Notes: a model not told the origin generated them from the sequence alone. Positions 31,702 to 41,411 are shown, counted from the stretch's first letter. The stretch: DNA of 64,000 nt from Rhodococcus sp. 14-2483-1-2 (GCF_002259405.1 NZ_NPFW01000022.1:806001-870000), one strand, 5' to 3'. Numbers and translations are program-made.

Positions 31702-34662
31702 TCAACTGCCGGTGCTGTTGTACGTGTCGACCGCGGTCTGCAGGTTCTCGAGCGCAGTGCCGAGTTCCGCCAGATCTCCACTCTGCTGCGCCGTGCGCAC
31801 AGCGGAGAGTGCAGCGTTCAAACCGGTGACGGCAGCATCCCTGGTCGTCGAACCGCCGGTGGTCGGCGCAGGAGTGGCCGGGGTCGACCCGCCGTCGGAC
31901 GGTGTCGTCTCCGGTACGGCACCTGGCTGCGTGGTTCCGTCGGTCTCACCGGGTGCCGTGACGGTACGACCGGCACCTGCTCCGAAGACCTGCTCGATGG
32001 CTTCGGGCAATGTGGCGGCATACCCGACGCGGCCCTCGTACGAGACCAGCACTCGAATCAACTGCGGGTACGCAGAGGCCTCGTTGGTACGCGAGGCGTA
32101 CACCGGCTCCACGTAGATCAACCCGCCGTTACCGACCGGAAGGGTCAGCAGGTTGCCGAACTCCACGGTGTTCTCACGGCGCACGATGCCGAGACTCTCG
32201 GATACGTCCGTGGTGGTCGTCATCTGGTTCTGCACCTGGTTCGGACCCTGAGTGGAGGTATCCGTCGGCAACCTCAGCACCGTGATCTTGCCGTAGTTCT
32301 CCGGATCGGAATCCGCACTGACGTATGCGCCCAACACCTCTCGGCGGTAACCGACGAGCGCGCTGGTCAGCTGGAACGACGGCTGATTCTCCTCGTTGGA
32401 GATGTCGGAGGCGACCACGTAGTACGGCGGCTGCTTCGCCGCGGTGTTCTCTGCGGTCGGGTCGGTCGGAACCTCCCAGAACGCGTTGTTCGTGAAGAAC
32501 TCCCGCGGATCGTTGACGTGGTACTTGGTCAGCAACTCACGCTGGACCTTGAACAGGTCCTCCGGGTAGCGGAAGTGGTCGCGGAGTTCGTCGGACACCT
32601 GGTCCTTCGGGATGACGGTTCCCGGGAACACGCCTTCCCATGCCTTGAGCACCGGATCGTTCTCGTCCTGCTCGTAGAGCTTGACGGTGCCGTCGTACGC
32701 ATCGACGGTGGCCTTGACCGAGTTGCGGATGTACGACACCTCTCGGCTCGGCAGCGCACGCGTCGTCGTCGACTCGATGCTGTCGGCAGTGGCGTCCTCG
32801 AGCGACATCCGCTGGGCGTACGGGAAGTTGTCCAACGTGGTGTACCCGTCGATGATCCAGACGAGCTTGCCCTCGACGATCGCCGGGTAGGTCGATCCGT
32901 CCGTGGTCAACCACGGTGCGACCTTCTGTACGCGGTCGCGGGGGTCACGGTTGAACAGGATCTTCGACTCGTCGCCGATGACGCTCGAGAACAGGATGTT
33001 GCGCTCGGCGTACTTGCTGGCGAAGACGAGTCGGTTGAAGAAGTTGCCGACGTCGACGCCTGCTGCACCGGTGTAGGTGTAGCTCTTGCTGTCGGTGTCG
33101 TACTCACGGGGCTCGCCGGTGGAACCGACGATGGAGTAGTCCGCGTCGGAGTTGGCGATGACCGGGCCGAAGTAGATACGCGGCTGGTCCAGGTCGCCGG
33201 GGCCGTCCTTACGGATGGTGCCCTCGGAATCGTTCTCGATCCAGTTGACCTGGTAGTTCGGGTAACCGCCACGCCCACCGCTGGATTCGTCGGCGACGGC
33301 CTCGTCGACGGAGTTGGCCGGCGCTGCGACGAAGCCGTTTCCGTGCGTGAACACGGTGTGGCGGTTGATCCAGTCACGCTGGTTCGCGTCGAGCGTCTGC
33401 GGTGAGATCTCGCGAGCTGCAACGACGTAGTCGCGCAGGTTTCCGTCTGCATCCGGGTAGCGGTCGACGGCGAGCGTGTCGGGGAACCCGTAGAAGTTAC
33501 GGATCTGACGCTGCTGAGTGAAGGTGGGGGCGAGGATGTTCGGGTCGAGCAGTCGGATGTTGGACATCGTCGCAGACTCGGCTGCGACCTCGCCCGGGCT
33601 CAGAGTCGCCTCACCGGAGTAGTCCCGGTAGGTGACCTGCTCGTCGGTCAACCCGTACGCGTCTCGGGTGGCCGCGATGTTCCGCTCGATGTATGTGCTC
33701 TCCTTGTCGGCCGCGTTCGGGCGCACCGAGAACTGCTCCATCACCAGCGGCCAGACGGCACCGATGAGGATCGACGAGAGCACCAGCAAAGCCGTGGCCA
33801 ACGCCGGGATCCGTAGATCACGCAGGAATATGGCTGCGAAGAAGGCGATCGCACAGATCACCGCGATCGCCAGCAGGATCAGTTTGGCCGGCAACACCGC
33901 GTTGATATCGGTGAAGCTGGCACCGGTGAACGTGGGTTCCTTACGACTGCTCGAGAGCAGCGTGTACCGGTCGAACCAGTATGCGACGGCCTTGAGCAGA
34001 ACGAAGGTGCCGGCCAGAACGGCGAGCTGAATGCGTGCGGCGCGGGTCAGAGCACCCTCGCGTCCGGCCAGTCTGATCCCGCCGAACACGTACTGAGTGA
34101 CCAGGTTCGCGAAGAACGCAACCAGGATGGCAACGAACAGCCAGTTGAGAACGAAGCGGTAGAACGGGAGGTCGAACGAGTAGAAGCCGACATCCAGATT
34201 GAACTGCGGATCGGTGATCCCGAAGTCGCCGCCGTGGAGGAACAACTGCACGGTCGCCCAATTGGTCTGGGCGATCATGCCGGACAGGAACCCGAACACC
34301 ACTGGAATTCCGATGCCGAACAGGCGCAATCGGCTCATCACCGTGGTGCGGTACCGCGCAATCGGATCGTTGGGCCCGGCGACGGGCACGAACACCGGAC
34401 GGTTGCGGTACGCCACGGCAAGCGCCGCGAACACGATGAGTCCGACGACCAGTGCGACGACGACGAAGATCGCCAATCGCGTCAGCAGTGTGGTGGTGTA
34501 GACGCCGCGGAAGTCGACCTCTCCGAACCACAGCCAGTTGGTGTAGATGTCGATCAGACGGGGACCGATGAGCAGCAAACCTGCTGCTACCAAGGCCAAT
34601 ACGAGCAAGATCCGGCTGCGCCGTGACAAGGACGGCATACCGGTGGGGGGCCTCATGCCCAC
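31702..34662 (-). CDS. UPF0182 large membrane protein (Rv3193c homologue)
   Basis: 986 residues. Seven membrane segments occupy ~15-340; the large extracellular part follows, containing family stretches such as YPDADGNLRDYVVAAREI, FTHGNGFVAAPAN, PRDRVQKVAPWLTTDGSTYPAIVEGKLVWIIDGYTT, and a Thr/Pro-rich tail before a short helix. Function is not established. GTG 34662 gives VGMRPPTGMPSLSRRSRIL, which aligns with the M. tuberculosis start as I recall it and has GGAG about 10 bases upstream; ATG 34656 is an alternative. Divergent from the PPA1309 gene. Confidence 0.92.
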   Translation of the reverse strand: MGMRPPTGMPSLSRRSRILLVLALVAAGLLLIGPRLIDIYTNWLWFGEVDFRGVYTTTLLTRLAIFVVVALVVGLIVFAALAVAYRNRPVFVPVAGPNDPIARYRTTVMSRLRLFGIGIPVVFGFLSGMIAQTNWATVQLFLHGGDFGITDPQFNLDVGFYSFDLPFYRFVLNWLFVAILVAFFANLVTQYVFGGIRLAGREGALTRAARIQLAVLAGTFVLLKAVAYWFDRYTLLSSSRKEPTFTGASFTDINAVLPAKLILLAIAVICAIAFFAAIFLRDLRIPALATALLVLSSILIGAVWPLVMEQFSVRPNAADKESTYIERNIAATRDAYGLTDEQVTYRDYSGEATLSPGEVAAESATMSNIRLLDPNILAPTFTQQRQIRNFYGFPDTLAVDRYPDADGNLRDYVVAAREISPQTLDANQRDWINRHTVFTHGNGFVAAPANSVDEAVADESSGGRGGYPNYQVNWIENDSEGTIRKDGPGDLDQPRIYFGPVIANSDADYSIVGSTGEPREYDTDSKSYTYTGAAGVDVGNFFNRLVFASKYAERNILFSSVIGDESKILFNRDPRDRVQKVAPWLTTDGSTYPAIVEGKLVWIIDGYTTLDNFPYAQRMSLEDATADSIESTTTRALPSREVSYIRNSVKATVDAYDGTVKLYEQDENDPVLKAWEGVFPGTVIPKDQVSDELRDHFRYPEDLFKVQRELLTKYHVNDPREFFTNNAFWEVPTDPTAENTAAKQPPYYVVASDISNEENQPSFQLTSALVGYRREVLGAYVSADSDPENYGKITVLRLPTDTSTQGPNQVQNQMTTTTDVSESLGIVRRENTVEFGNLLTLPVGNGGLIYVEPVYASRTNEASAYPQLIRVLVSYEGRVGYAATLPEAIEQVFGAGAGRTVTAPGETDGTTQPGAVPETTPSDGGSTPATPAPTTGGSTTRDAAVTGLNAALSAVRTAQQSGDLAELGTALENLQTAVDTYNSTGS

Positions 34663-34860
34663 GTGCCACACTCCAACTTCGGGCGACGCCGACGGCGCCG
34701 CAGATGACTTCGGCGGCGCACTCGCCGTGCGCCGCATGTCCGTTTCGCCCTACTGTACGTACGTTGATCCTACGGCTGCGACACCCGTACTGCGTCCGCG
34801 CCAGGCCGCAGGTCAGGAGCATCGGCATCCAGTGAACCATTCGGATGCGAGGATAGTGCG

Positions 34861-35517
34861 GTGAGCAACGACAGCAACGGACTGCCCGGCCAAGACGATT
34901 TCGGTAGCGAGTTCGACCCCGAGTCGGGTGGGCAGGACGTGGCCGAGGCTTTGGCTCGATGTGCCCGCGAGGTGGCGGATTTCGTCGATGCAGGTGGGTG
35001 GAACCAGGCACCACAGATGTTCGCGTTGGTTCCCACTGCAGCGCTCGCCGCGGCCGAGCCGGGACTCCTCGACGATCTTGCCGACGGCGCTGCCCTCACC
35101 CCGATCCAGCAGCATTCACTCCCCGAGGACATCACCGGCGGCTCCCCCGCCCTGGACGAGTTCCTCGCCACCTCGACATGGCCCGAGGGTGTCGTCGGAT
35201 GCGCCCTGGTTCAGGAGATCGTCGTACTCCCCCCGGCTGCCGAATCGACCCTCGACGATGCCTTGATGCCGTTGCTCGCCGATCCCGATGCGGCCGACCA
35301 GGCCGCGCGCTCGGCCGCCGAGAACCACCCCGAGAAACGGGATGCTCGGTTGATCGTCGCGGTCCTCAAGGACGGTCCGTCCTTGACTCTGCTGCAGTTG
35401 CACCCGGACGAGGACGCCGATCCGTTCGCGCCCATCGATCTTCGCATCGCGGAGGACCTGGCCCCCAACGTCGTGCACGGCCTCTACGCAACGTTCGACG
35501 TGATGGAAGACGACTAG
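34861..35517 (+). CDS. PPA1309-family protein
   Basis: 218 residues, soluble and acidic. Features are DVAEALARCAREVADFVDAGGWNQAPQMFALVPTAALAAAEP, SLPEDITGGSPALDEFLATSTWPEGVVGCALVQEIVVLPP and a C-terminal DARLIVAVLKDGPSLTLLQLHPDED. This family is confined to actinobacteria and lacks a known role; it usually neighbours UPF0182 and the PDZ-Lon gene as here. GTG start. Convergent with the next gene, 13 bp apart. Confidence 0.82.
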   Translation: MSNDSNGLPGQDDFGSEFDPESGGQDVAEALARCAREVADFVDAGGWNQAPQMFALVPTAALAAAEPGLLDDLADGAALTPIQQHSLPEDITGGSPALDEFLATSTWPEGVVGCALVQEIVVLPPAAESTLDDALMPLLADPDAADQAARSAAENHPEKRDARLIVAVLKDGPSLTLLQLHPDEDADPFAPIDLRIAEDLAPNVVHGLYATFDVMEDD

Positions 35518-35530
35518 CGACAGCGCTGGG

Positions 35531-36556
35531 TCAGCTGCAGGACGGTACGTCGCCGCCGGACCCGATCGCCTGCAGCGAGTCGACCGCACTGTCCAGCGAC
35601 TCGACGCGGACCAGTCTGAGGCCGTCGGGGACGTTCTGTTGCGCCTCACCGCAGTTCGCGTCCGGCACCAGGAACGTGGTGGCTCCGGCTTCGCGGGCGG
35701 CGATCAGCTTGTACGGAATGCCGCCGATGGGGCCGACCGTCCCGTCGGCATCGATGGTTCCCGTCCCCGCGACGAACTCTCCGTTGCTCAGTTCACCGGG
35801 ACTGAGCTTGTCGACCACGGCCAGGCTGAACATCAGACCGGCCGACGGTCCGCCGACATCGGCGAGGTTGAACTTCACGTCGAACGGCACGTCCGGCTGC
35901 TCTTCGGGCGTGACTCCCAGGTATCCCAGGGATGCGTCGTCGGGCCGAGCACCGAGGACGACCGCACTGGTCTGCGTCGAGCCGTCTCGCACGTACTCGA
36001 TGTCGAGAGAATCACCCGGCGCTCTGGAACTGACAGCCTCTCGAACTGCCGACGCGGTCGCGACGGGCGTACCGCCGACCGAGACCAGCGTGTCCCCCAC
36101 ATTCAGCACGCCCGCAGCAGGGCCGTCCTCGGCCACACTGGCCACCGCCAGTGACACCGCCAGATCCAGGTGGTGCAGAGCAGCCAGTTCGGCGCTGGAT
36201 TCGGACTCCTCGAAATCCGCCTGATTACCTTCCTGCACTTCTTCTTTCGTCTTGTCCGGCGGATAGACCTCCTCGCGCGGAACGAGTCCTTGCCTGCCGC
36301 TGGCCCAGAAGCCGAGAGCCTCGAACAGATTGAGCTGATCGCGCACGGCCACGGTCGTCATGTTCAGGTGACCCGTTGTCGGGTCGACCTCGGTTCCGTC
36401 GATCTGCACCACGGGCACCCCGTCGACGTCGCCGAGAGTGTTGTACGTCGGGCCGGGGCCGAGGGCGGCGAACGGAACGGTGACGACCGAGCCGGTGACG
36501 CCCAGCACCACCACGGGTACCAGGGCAGCGACGAGAGTGGCGATCCTTCGGTTCAC
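35531..36556 (-). CDS. PDZ-domain Lon-like serine protease (YlbL family)
   Basis: 341 residues. One N-terminal membrane anchor (~8-30), a PDZ domain (~130-225, VAEDGPAAGVLNVGDTLVSVGGTPVA) and a Lon catalytic domain (~230-330) with Ser in DVGGPSAGLMFSLAVVD and Lys in GGIPYKLIAAREAGA, the Ser-Lys dyad. There is no ATPase domain. It would act outside the membrane in protein quality control or regulated cleavage. Rv3194c is the equivalent. Confidence 0.92.
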   Translation of the reverse strand: MNRRIATLVAALVPVVVLGVTGSVVTVPFAALGPGPTYNTLGDVDGVPVVQIDGTEVDPTTGHLNMTTVAVRDQLNLFEALGFWASGRQGLVPREEVYPPDKTKEEVQEGNQADFEESESSAELAALHHLDLAVSLAVASVAEDGPAAGVLNVGDTLVSVGGTPVATASAVREAVSSRAPGDSLDIEYVRDGSTQTSAVVLGARPDDASLGYLGVTPEEQPDVPFDVKFNLADVGGPSAGLMFSLAVVDKLSPGELSNGEFVAGTGTIDADGTVGPIGGIPYKLIAAREAGATTFLVPDANCGEAQQNVPDGLRLVRVESLDSAVDSLQAIGSGGDVPSCS

Positions 36557-36702
36557 TCCGTAGACACTAGATCCGAATACGGTCGACGGTGCAGACCGCC
36601 CCTACCGAGTGCGTCCGTGCCGACTTCTCGCGGGTCCCACTGTTCGCCGTCAGCGTGACGATCCACCACTCTCTCCGTTCGCCGGGCTTGTACCGTTGAG
36701 TC

Positions 36703-38109
36703 ATGAGCAATTTTGGTTTCGGTGCCTCCGACGACGACCCGGACAAGAAGAAGGATCCGGACGGCTCGGGCAACCCTGCCGGCTTCGGGTTCGGTGGCGA
36801 GGGATTCGACCCAGCACAGCTGGGCCAGATGCTCACCCAGTTCGGCCAGATGCTCAGCGGAATGGGAGCTGCAGGCGGGACCGGTTCGGGGCCGGTGAAC
36901 TACGACCTGGCCAAGCAGCTGGCACGCCAGCAGATGGGCGACTTCAGCCCGGTGTCGGCAGGCGAACGAGAGGCCATCACCGACGCAGCGCACCTGGCCG
37001 AGCTGTGGCTGGACGGGGCGACGACGCTGCCCGCCGGTGCCACGAAGACCGTCGCGTGGACACCGGTCGACTGGCTCGACAACACGATCGACACCTGGAA
37101 GCGCCTGTGCGACCCCGTCGCCGAGCAGATTTCGGGCATGTGGACCTCCGGCCTTCCCGCCGAGGCCCAGCAGATGGCCGGGCCGATGATGGGCATGCTG
37201 ACCCAGATGGGCGGAATGGCGTTCGGCTCGCAACTCGGCCAGGCTCTCGGCCAGCTGTCCAAGGAGGTTCTGACGTCCACCGACATCGGCCTGCCCCTCG
37301 GACCGTCGGGAACGGCGGCGTTGCTGCCGTCGGCCATCGCGTCGTTCAGTGAAGGACTCGAGCAGCCCGATCGCGAGGTGCTGGTGTTCCTTGCCGCTCG
37401 TGAGGCCGCACATCAGCGGCTCTACAGCCACATTCCGTGGTTGCGGCAGCGGGTTCTGGCCACCGTCGAGGAGTACGCGCGCGGCATCCGGATGGACTTC
37501 TCTGCCATCGAGGAGGCCGCCGCAGGACTCGACCCGTCCGCACTGACCGATCCGTCGAAGATCGAGGCGATCCTGCAACAGGGTGCCTTCGAGCCACAGA
37601 CCACGCCGGAGCAGAAGCACGCACTCGAGCGTCTCGAGACGCTGCTCGCCCTGGTCGAAGGCTGGGTCGAGACGGTGGTTGCGGCCGCTCTGGGCGAACG
37701 CCTTCCCGGTGCCGTCGCGCTCGGCGAAACCATCCGGCGCCGTCGGGCGTCGGGAGGCCCGGCCGAACAGACCTTCGCGACGCTGGTCGGTCTCGAACTG
37801 CGACCCCGCAAAGTCCGCGAGGCAGCCGATCTGTGGCGTCAGCTCCTCGCCGCATCCGACATCGAGGGACGTGACGGTGTGTGGGCACACCCCGATCTGC
37901 TGCCCGACTCGTCGGACCTGGACAACCCCGCGGCGTTCATCGACAGGGTCGTCGGCGGTGGCACGTCGAGCTTCGACGACCCGATCGCGCAGCTCGAAGC
38001 GATGGAGGCCATGGAAGCCAAGGAGCGAGCCGAGGCTGCCGAGCGTGCCGCCGAAAACGACGACAAGGGCACCGATGGTGATCCCGAGAAGGGTTCGTCC
38101 ACAACCTGA
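36703..38109 (+). CDS. DUF2342 zinc-dependent metalloprotease-like protein (Rv3195-like)
   Basis: 468 residues. A Gly/Gln/Met-rich start (GQMLTQFGQMLSGMGAAGG) precedes the DUF2342 domain: GLPLGPSGTAALLPSAIASFSEGLEQPDREVLVFLAAREAAHQRLYSHIPWLRQRVLATVEEYARGI. REAAHQRLY resembles a zincin-like site but is not a clean HExxH. Family also called putative hydrolase or F420-associated; function unproven. The C-terminus is a charged coiled tail. ATG 36703; divergent from the PDZ-Lon gene, followed by the ThiF-like gene. Confidence 0.85.
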   Translation: MSNFGFGASDDDPDKKKDPDGSGNPAGFGFGGEGFDPAQLGQMLTQFGQMLSGMGAAGGTGSGPVNYDLAKQLARQQMGDFSPVSAGEREAITDAAHLAELWLDGATTLPAGATKTVAWTPVDWLDNTIDTWKRLCDPVAEQISGMWTSGLPAEAQQMAGPMMGMLTQMGGMAFGSQLGQALGQLSKEVLTSTDIGLPLGPSGTAALLPSAIASFSEGLEQPDREVLVFLAAREAAHQRLYSHIPWLRQRVLATVEEYARGIRMDFSAIEEAAAGLDPSALTDPSKIEAILQQGAFEPQTTPEQKHALERLETLLALVEGWVETVVAAALGERLPGAVALGETIRRRRASGGPAEQTFATLVGLELRPRKVREAADLWRQLLAASDIEGRDGVWAHPDLLPDSSDLDNPAAFIDRVVGGGTSSFDDPIAQLEAMEAMEAKERAEAAERAAENDDKGTDGDPEKGSSTT

Positions 38110-38232
38110 CCCCGCCGGTTTCGCACCACTTCGATCGAACGCGTCGAGCGCCTGCTCGGAGGCACTTCCACCCTGTGGATAACGTGCCCCGAGCGGGCGC
38201 TCTTCGCTGTCGGCGCTGTCAGAGTGTGTCTC

Positions 38233-39126
38233 ATGATCACACCGACCGTTCGACTCGATCCAGCGGTGGCAATTCTGCCGCGACGAGACGGCACCGTTCA
38301 GTTGGGCTGGAATCCCGAGACCAGCGTCGTCGTCACTCCACCTCCCGGTGCCGAGCCTGGCTCGATACTCGAAATACTCCGACTCCTCGCCGCGGGCCAT
38401 TCCAGACCTCACATCGTCTGTCACGCAATGACATTGGGACTGTCCGCCAATCGGACATCGGCGATGCTCGGAGAGTTGGAGGATTCCGGGCTGCTGATGC
38501 ACGGCACGAGCGAACCGGTGGTGCCCGACGCCTCGCTTCGGGCCTCGCAGTCCGGACCGGGGGCGGTGAACACCGTCCACCTCGTGGGGCGGGGGCCGAT
38601 CTCGGACGCGTTGGCCTCCGGCCTGAGTCGCACCGGCGTCACCGTGACCCGGACCAGTCTGACTCCGACGCGCTACCCGCACTCGGTGGTGAGGTCGTGG
38701 AACTACGACGTCGTGGTACTGGCCGACGATCTGGTCGCCGAACCTCGGCTGGTGACCGACCTGGTGCGTCTGCGCATCCCACATCTGCAGGTGCGGCTAC
38801 GAGACGGGAAGGGCATCGTCGGGCCTTTCGTGCTGCCCGGTCGGACGAGTTGCCTGCGGTGCGCTGATCTGACGCGCTGCGACTTCGAGCCGGAGTGGCC
38901 GCATCTGTCGGCCCAGCTGCTCGGCTCGGTCGGCCAAGCGAGCAGCGCGACGGTGTTGGCCACGGCAGCGTTCGCGTTCGCTCAGTTGGAGAACCTCATC
39001 GGCCGATCCGACGCCGCGCTTCCCGAGACTGCGGACTGCACGATGGAACTGGACTTCGCAGCAACCGGAACCACCGTGCACAAACGACCGTGGTCCAAGC
39101 ACCCGCACTGCGATTGCTGGTACTGA
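38233..39126 (+). CDS. ThiF/E1-like NAD- or ATP-binding protein (Rv3196-like)
   Basis: 297 residues. N-terminal winged-helix-like portion, then a Rossmann-like stretch NTVHLVGRGPISDALASGLSRTGVTV and VVVLADDLV, followed by GPFVLPGRTSCLRCADLTRCD and a C-terminal KHPHCDCWY: four Cys that would bind zinc as in ThiF/MoeB and in cyclodehydratase partner proteins. No peptide-precursor or YcaO gene adjoins. ATG 38233 is my choice; a GTG three codons earlier is possible and neither has a strong ribosome site. Function unknown. Confidence 0.78.
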   Translation: MITPTVRLDPAVAILPRRDGTVQLGWNPETSVVVTPPPGAEPGSILEILRLLAAGHSRPHIVCHAMTLGLSANRTSAMLGELEDSGLLMHGTSEPVVPDASLRASQSGPGAVNTVHLVGRGPISDALASGLSRTGVTVTRTSLTPTRYPHSVVRSWNYDVVVLADDLVAEPRLVTDLVRLRIPHLQVRLRDGKGIVGPFVLPGRTSCLRCADLTRCDFEPEWPHLSAQLLGSVGQASSATVLATAAFAFAQLENLIGRSDAALPETADCTMELDFAATGTTVHKRPWSKHPHCDCWY

Positions 39127-39218
39127 CGAATCGCGCTCGCGGCGAGTTCACCTCGACCGATAGGGGTCGGCGCGGGGCGGTCCGAGCAATTGTCGGAAGG
39201 TTCAGCCATGATGGAGCT

Positions 39219-40529
39219 GTGTCTGACATACCGCGCCGTGGATCGACTCGTACTGCCAAACTGGCCAGCATTCCCCTCGGAATGGCCGGTCGTGCCGCCG
39301 TAGGGTTCGGGAAGAAGCTCGCGGGCGGCAATCGCGACGAAATCGATGCGGATATGGCCGCCAAAGCAGCAGAACAGCTCTTCTCCGTTCTCGGGGAACT
39401 CAAGGGCGGTGCCATGAAACTCGGGCAGATGCTCTCGGTGATGGAAGCGGCCGTTCCGGAGGAGTATTCGGAGCCGTACCGCGAGGCGCTGACCAAGCTG
39501 CAGGCGCAGGGCCCGCCCATGCCCGCGAAGACCGTGCATCGGGTGTTGGACCAGCAACTCGGAACTGCGTGGCGGTCACGTTTTCTCGATTTCGACGACA
39601 CAGCGATCGCCTCTGCGAGCATCGGGCAGGTGCACCGAGCAACGTGGTCGGATGGACGCGATGTCGCGGTCAAGATCCAGTACCCCGGTGCTGACGATGC
39701 ATTGCGCTCCGACCTCAAGACGCTGTCGCGGTTCGCGAACCTGTTCAGTACGGTGCTCGCAGGCACGGACGTCAAGCCGGTGCTCGAAGAACTGACGGCT
39801 CGTACCGAGGACGAGCTCGACTACCGTATCGAGGCGGCCAACCAACGTGCCTTCAGCAAGGAATTCGCGGGCGATCCCCAGTTCGCCATTCCCAAGATCG
39901 TCGCCAGCGCACCCAAAGTCGTTGTCAGCGAATGGATGACGGGTCGGCCGCTGGCCGATGTGATCGCGAACGGAACGGCCGAGGAACGTAACCAGGCGGG
40001 CGAACTGCTCGCGTTGTTCGCATTCGTGTCTCCGGCGCGGGCGAAGTTGTTGCACGCCGATCCTCATCCGGGCAACTTCATGATGCTCGACGACGGACGC
40101 ATGGGTGTCATCGATTTCGGTGCCTGCGCTCCGATGCCCGACGGCCTCCCTCCGGTTCTCGGCAGAATGGTCTCGCTCGCGCGTGACGAGAAGTTCGACG
40201 AGCTCGTGGTGTTGTTCACCGAGAGCGGCTTCGTGGTGCCGGGCCGAACGGTGACGGAGAAGGAGATCGAAGACTATCTGCGTCCCTTCACCGATCCGAT
40301 TCACACCGAATCGTTCCACTTCACCAGGGCCTGGCTGCAGAAGGCTGCGGGCACCGCGACAGATTTCAACAGTGCGCAGTTCCGCACCGTTCGCGCGTTG
40401 AACATGCCCGCCGAGTACGTGATGATCTTCCGAGTGCTCGGTGGGTTGGTCGGAATCTGCGCGCAATTGGACGCCTACGCGCCGTACATGGCCATCCTCA
40501 CCGAGTGGCTGCCCGGCTTCACCGACTGA
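39219..40529 (+). CDS. ABC1/UbiB-family atypical kinase (Rv3197-like)
   Basis: 436 residues. Signature KLGQMLSVM (the KxGQ motif specific to the family), the Ala-rich ASASIGQVHRA in place of the glycine loop, VAVKIQYPG with the Lys, ELDYRIEAANQRAF, HADPHPGNFMM and VIDFGACA (metal Asp). Such kinases are tied to quinone or isoprenoid metabolism or behave as ATPases. In M. tuberculosis the homologue next to whiB7 has been linked to macrolide tolerance, as I recall. GTG 39219 start; upstream frame lies in the ThiF-like gene. Confidence 0.88.
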   Translation: MSDIPRRGSTRTAKLASIPLGMAGRAAVGFGKKLAGGNRDEIDADMAAKAAEQLFSVLGELKGGAMKLGQMLSVMEAAVPEEYSEPYREALTKLQAQGPPMPAKTVHRVLDQQLGTAWRSRFLDFDDTAIASASIGQVHRATWSDGRDVAVKIQYPGADDALRSDLKTLSRFANLFSTVLAGTDVKPVLEELTARTEDELDYRIEAANQRAFSKEFAGDPQFAIPKIVASAPKVVVSEWMTGRPLADVIANGTAEERNQAGELLALFAFVSPARAKLLHADPHPGNFMMLDDGRMGVIDFGACAPMPDGLPPVLGRMVSLARDEKFDELVVLFTESGFVVPGRTVTEKEIEDYLRPFTDPIHTESFHFTRAWLQKAAGTATDFNSAQFRTVRALNMPAEYVMIFRVLGGLVGICAQLDAYAPYMAILTEWLPGFTD

Positions 40530-40563
40530 TTCGTTCGGCGAAACCGGGCACCGGTCTCGGACA

Positions 40564-40884
40564 TCATGCTGCGTTCTTGCGCGGCCGTCCTCGGGGACGC
40601 TTGCGGGCGATGACGACACCCTGCTCGAGGATCTCGCCGCCCCATACGCCCCACGGCTCGGCGCGGTCGAGCGCCGCGCTCAGGCACGTACGGCGGATGG
40701 GGCATTCGGCGCACAGCGCCTTGGCCTGCTCGAGTTCGGCGGGGGTGTCGGCGAACCACATGTCTGGGTTCGCCGCTCGGCAGGGCACCGACAAGGCCAG
40801 TTCGACCGATTCGGTCGAATACTGTGCAGCGTAGGCACTCTCGGACTCTGGTCGGCATGTCGTCCGGATCGTGGCGGTTGACAC
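40564..40884 (-). CDS. whiB7: Redox-sensing transcription factor WhiB7
   Basis: 106 residues. Four Fe-S cluster Cys (35, 58, 61, 67: VPCRAANP, LCAECPIRRTC), the WhiB turn EPWGVWGG at ~77-83 and the AT-hook RPRGRPRK at ~97-103 that is specific to WhiB7. It partners SigA to activate intrinsic resistance genes under ribosome-targeting antibiotics. GTG 40884 follows AGAGGAG. A ~520-base leader with uORF and attenuator precedes it. Convergent with the ABC1 kinase gene, 34 bp apart. Confidence 0.97.
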   Translation of the reverse strand: MSTATIRTTCRPESESAYAAQYSTESVELALSVPCRAANPDMWFADTPAELEQAKALCAECPIRRTCLSAALDRAEPWGVWGGEILEQGVVIARKRPRGRPRKNAA

Positions 40885-40980
40885 GTCGGTCTCCTCTACT
40901 TTTCGTGCGGCGTCGTTATCGGTTCGAGGGGTGATGCGAACCTGTCGGCCTCACGCTCGGGTAGAGGAACTACCTGAACG

Positions 40981-41016
40981 AGAAAGGCCACGGTCCGCGA
41001 GTGCGGGTCCGTGGCC
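40981..41016 (-). terminator. Attenuator hairpin in the whiB7 leader
   Basis: On the minus strand GGCCACGG pairs with CCGTGGCC (41009-41016 with 40986-40993) with an inner CCGC/GCGG extension, followed by TTTCTCGTT. It lies 97 bases before the whiB7 start and 22 bases after the uORF stop, the place expected for transcription attenuation. Confidence 0.75.
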
Positions 41017-41037
41017 TGGTGGGGCTTGTCGAAGCGT

Positions 41038-41343
41038 CTACCGACAGTGAAGTCGGTATCTGCTGTCGAGCACGGACGCACATGGTGCGCGGTGACGTCG
41101 GGCTGCCTGAGCAACGGCTTTCGCTCCTGGTGCCAGGGCGACCTGGGCGGAATTCGACCCCGAGACCGCATATGCGGACTCCTGCATGGGGCCGAAAGCA
41201 GAGGAACGAATCCACGTCTGCGCAACAGAGCCTGCGGCGGCGGCATGAGTGCCGAGGGGGGCAACTCCGAAAGGTGCCGTGCCGAGGACAGGGCTGAACG
41301 CGACGGTTGCGTCGGCAACGGCGGCGTGGAATGTGTTGATCAT
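41038..41343 (-). CDS. Upstream ORF (leader peptide) of whiB7
   Basis: 101 codons, starting ATG ATC AAC ACA TTC with AGGAG 8 bases upstream, in the whiB7 leader. The product is Ala-rich with no known domain and ends ASVLDSRYRLHCR. The stop codon lies within an inverted repeat (TACCGAC 41039-41045, GTCGGTA 41052-41058). Ribosome progress on it probably decides between the hairpin at the stop and the attenuator, coupling whiB7 to translation inhibition; leader uORFs for whiB7 are known in mycobacteria. The frame may be a real peptide only as a sensor. Confidence 0.65.
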   Translation of the reverse strand: MINTFHAAVADATVAFSPVLGTAPFGVAPLGTHAAAAGSVAQTWIRSSAFGPMQESAYAVSGSNSAQVALAPGAKAVAQAARRHRAPCASVLDSRYRLHCR

Positions 41344-41411
41344 TTTTTCAGCTCCTGTTCTGGTCTCGTAGGCGGATTGGACGGTGCGCGATCTCCCGCG
41401 GCACGTGAAAC

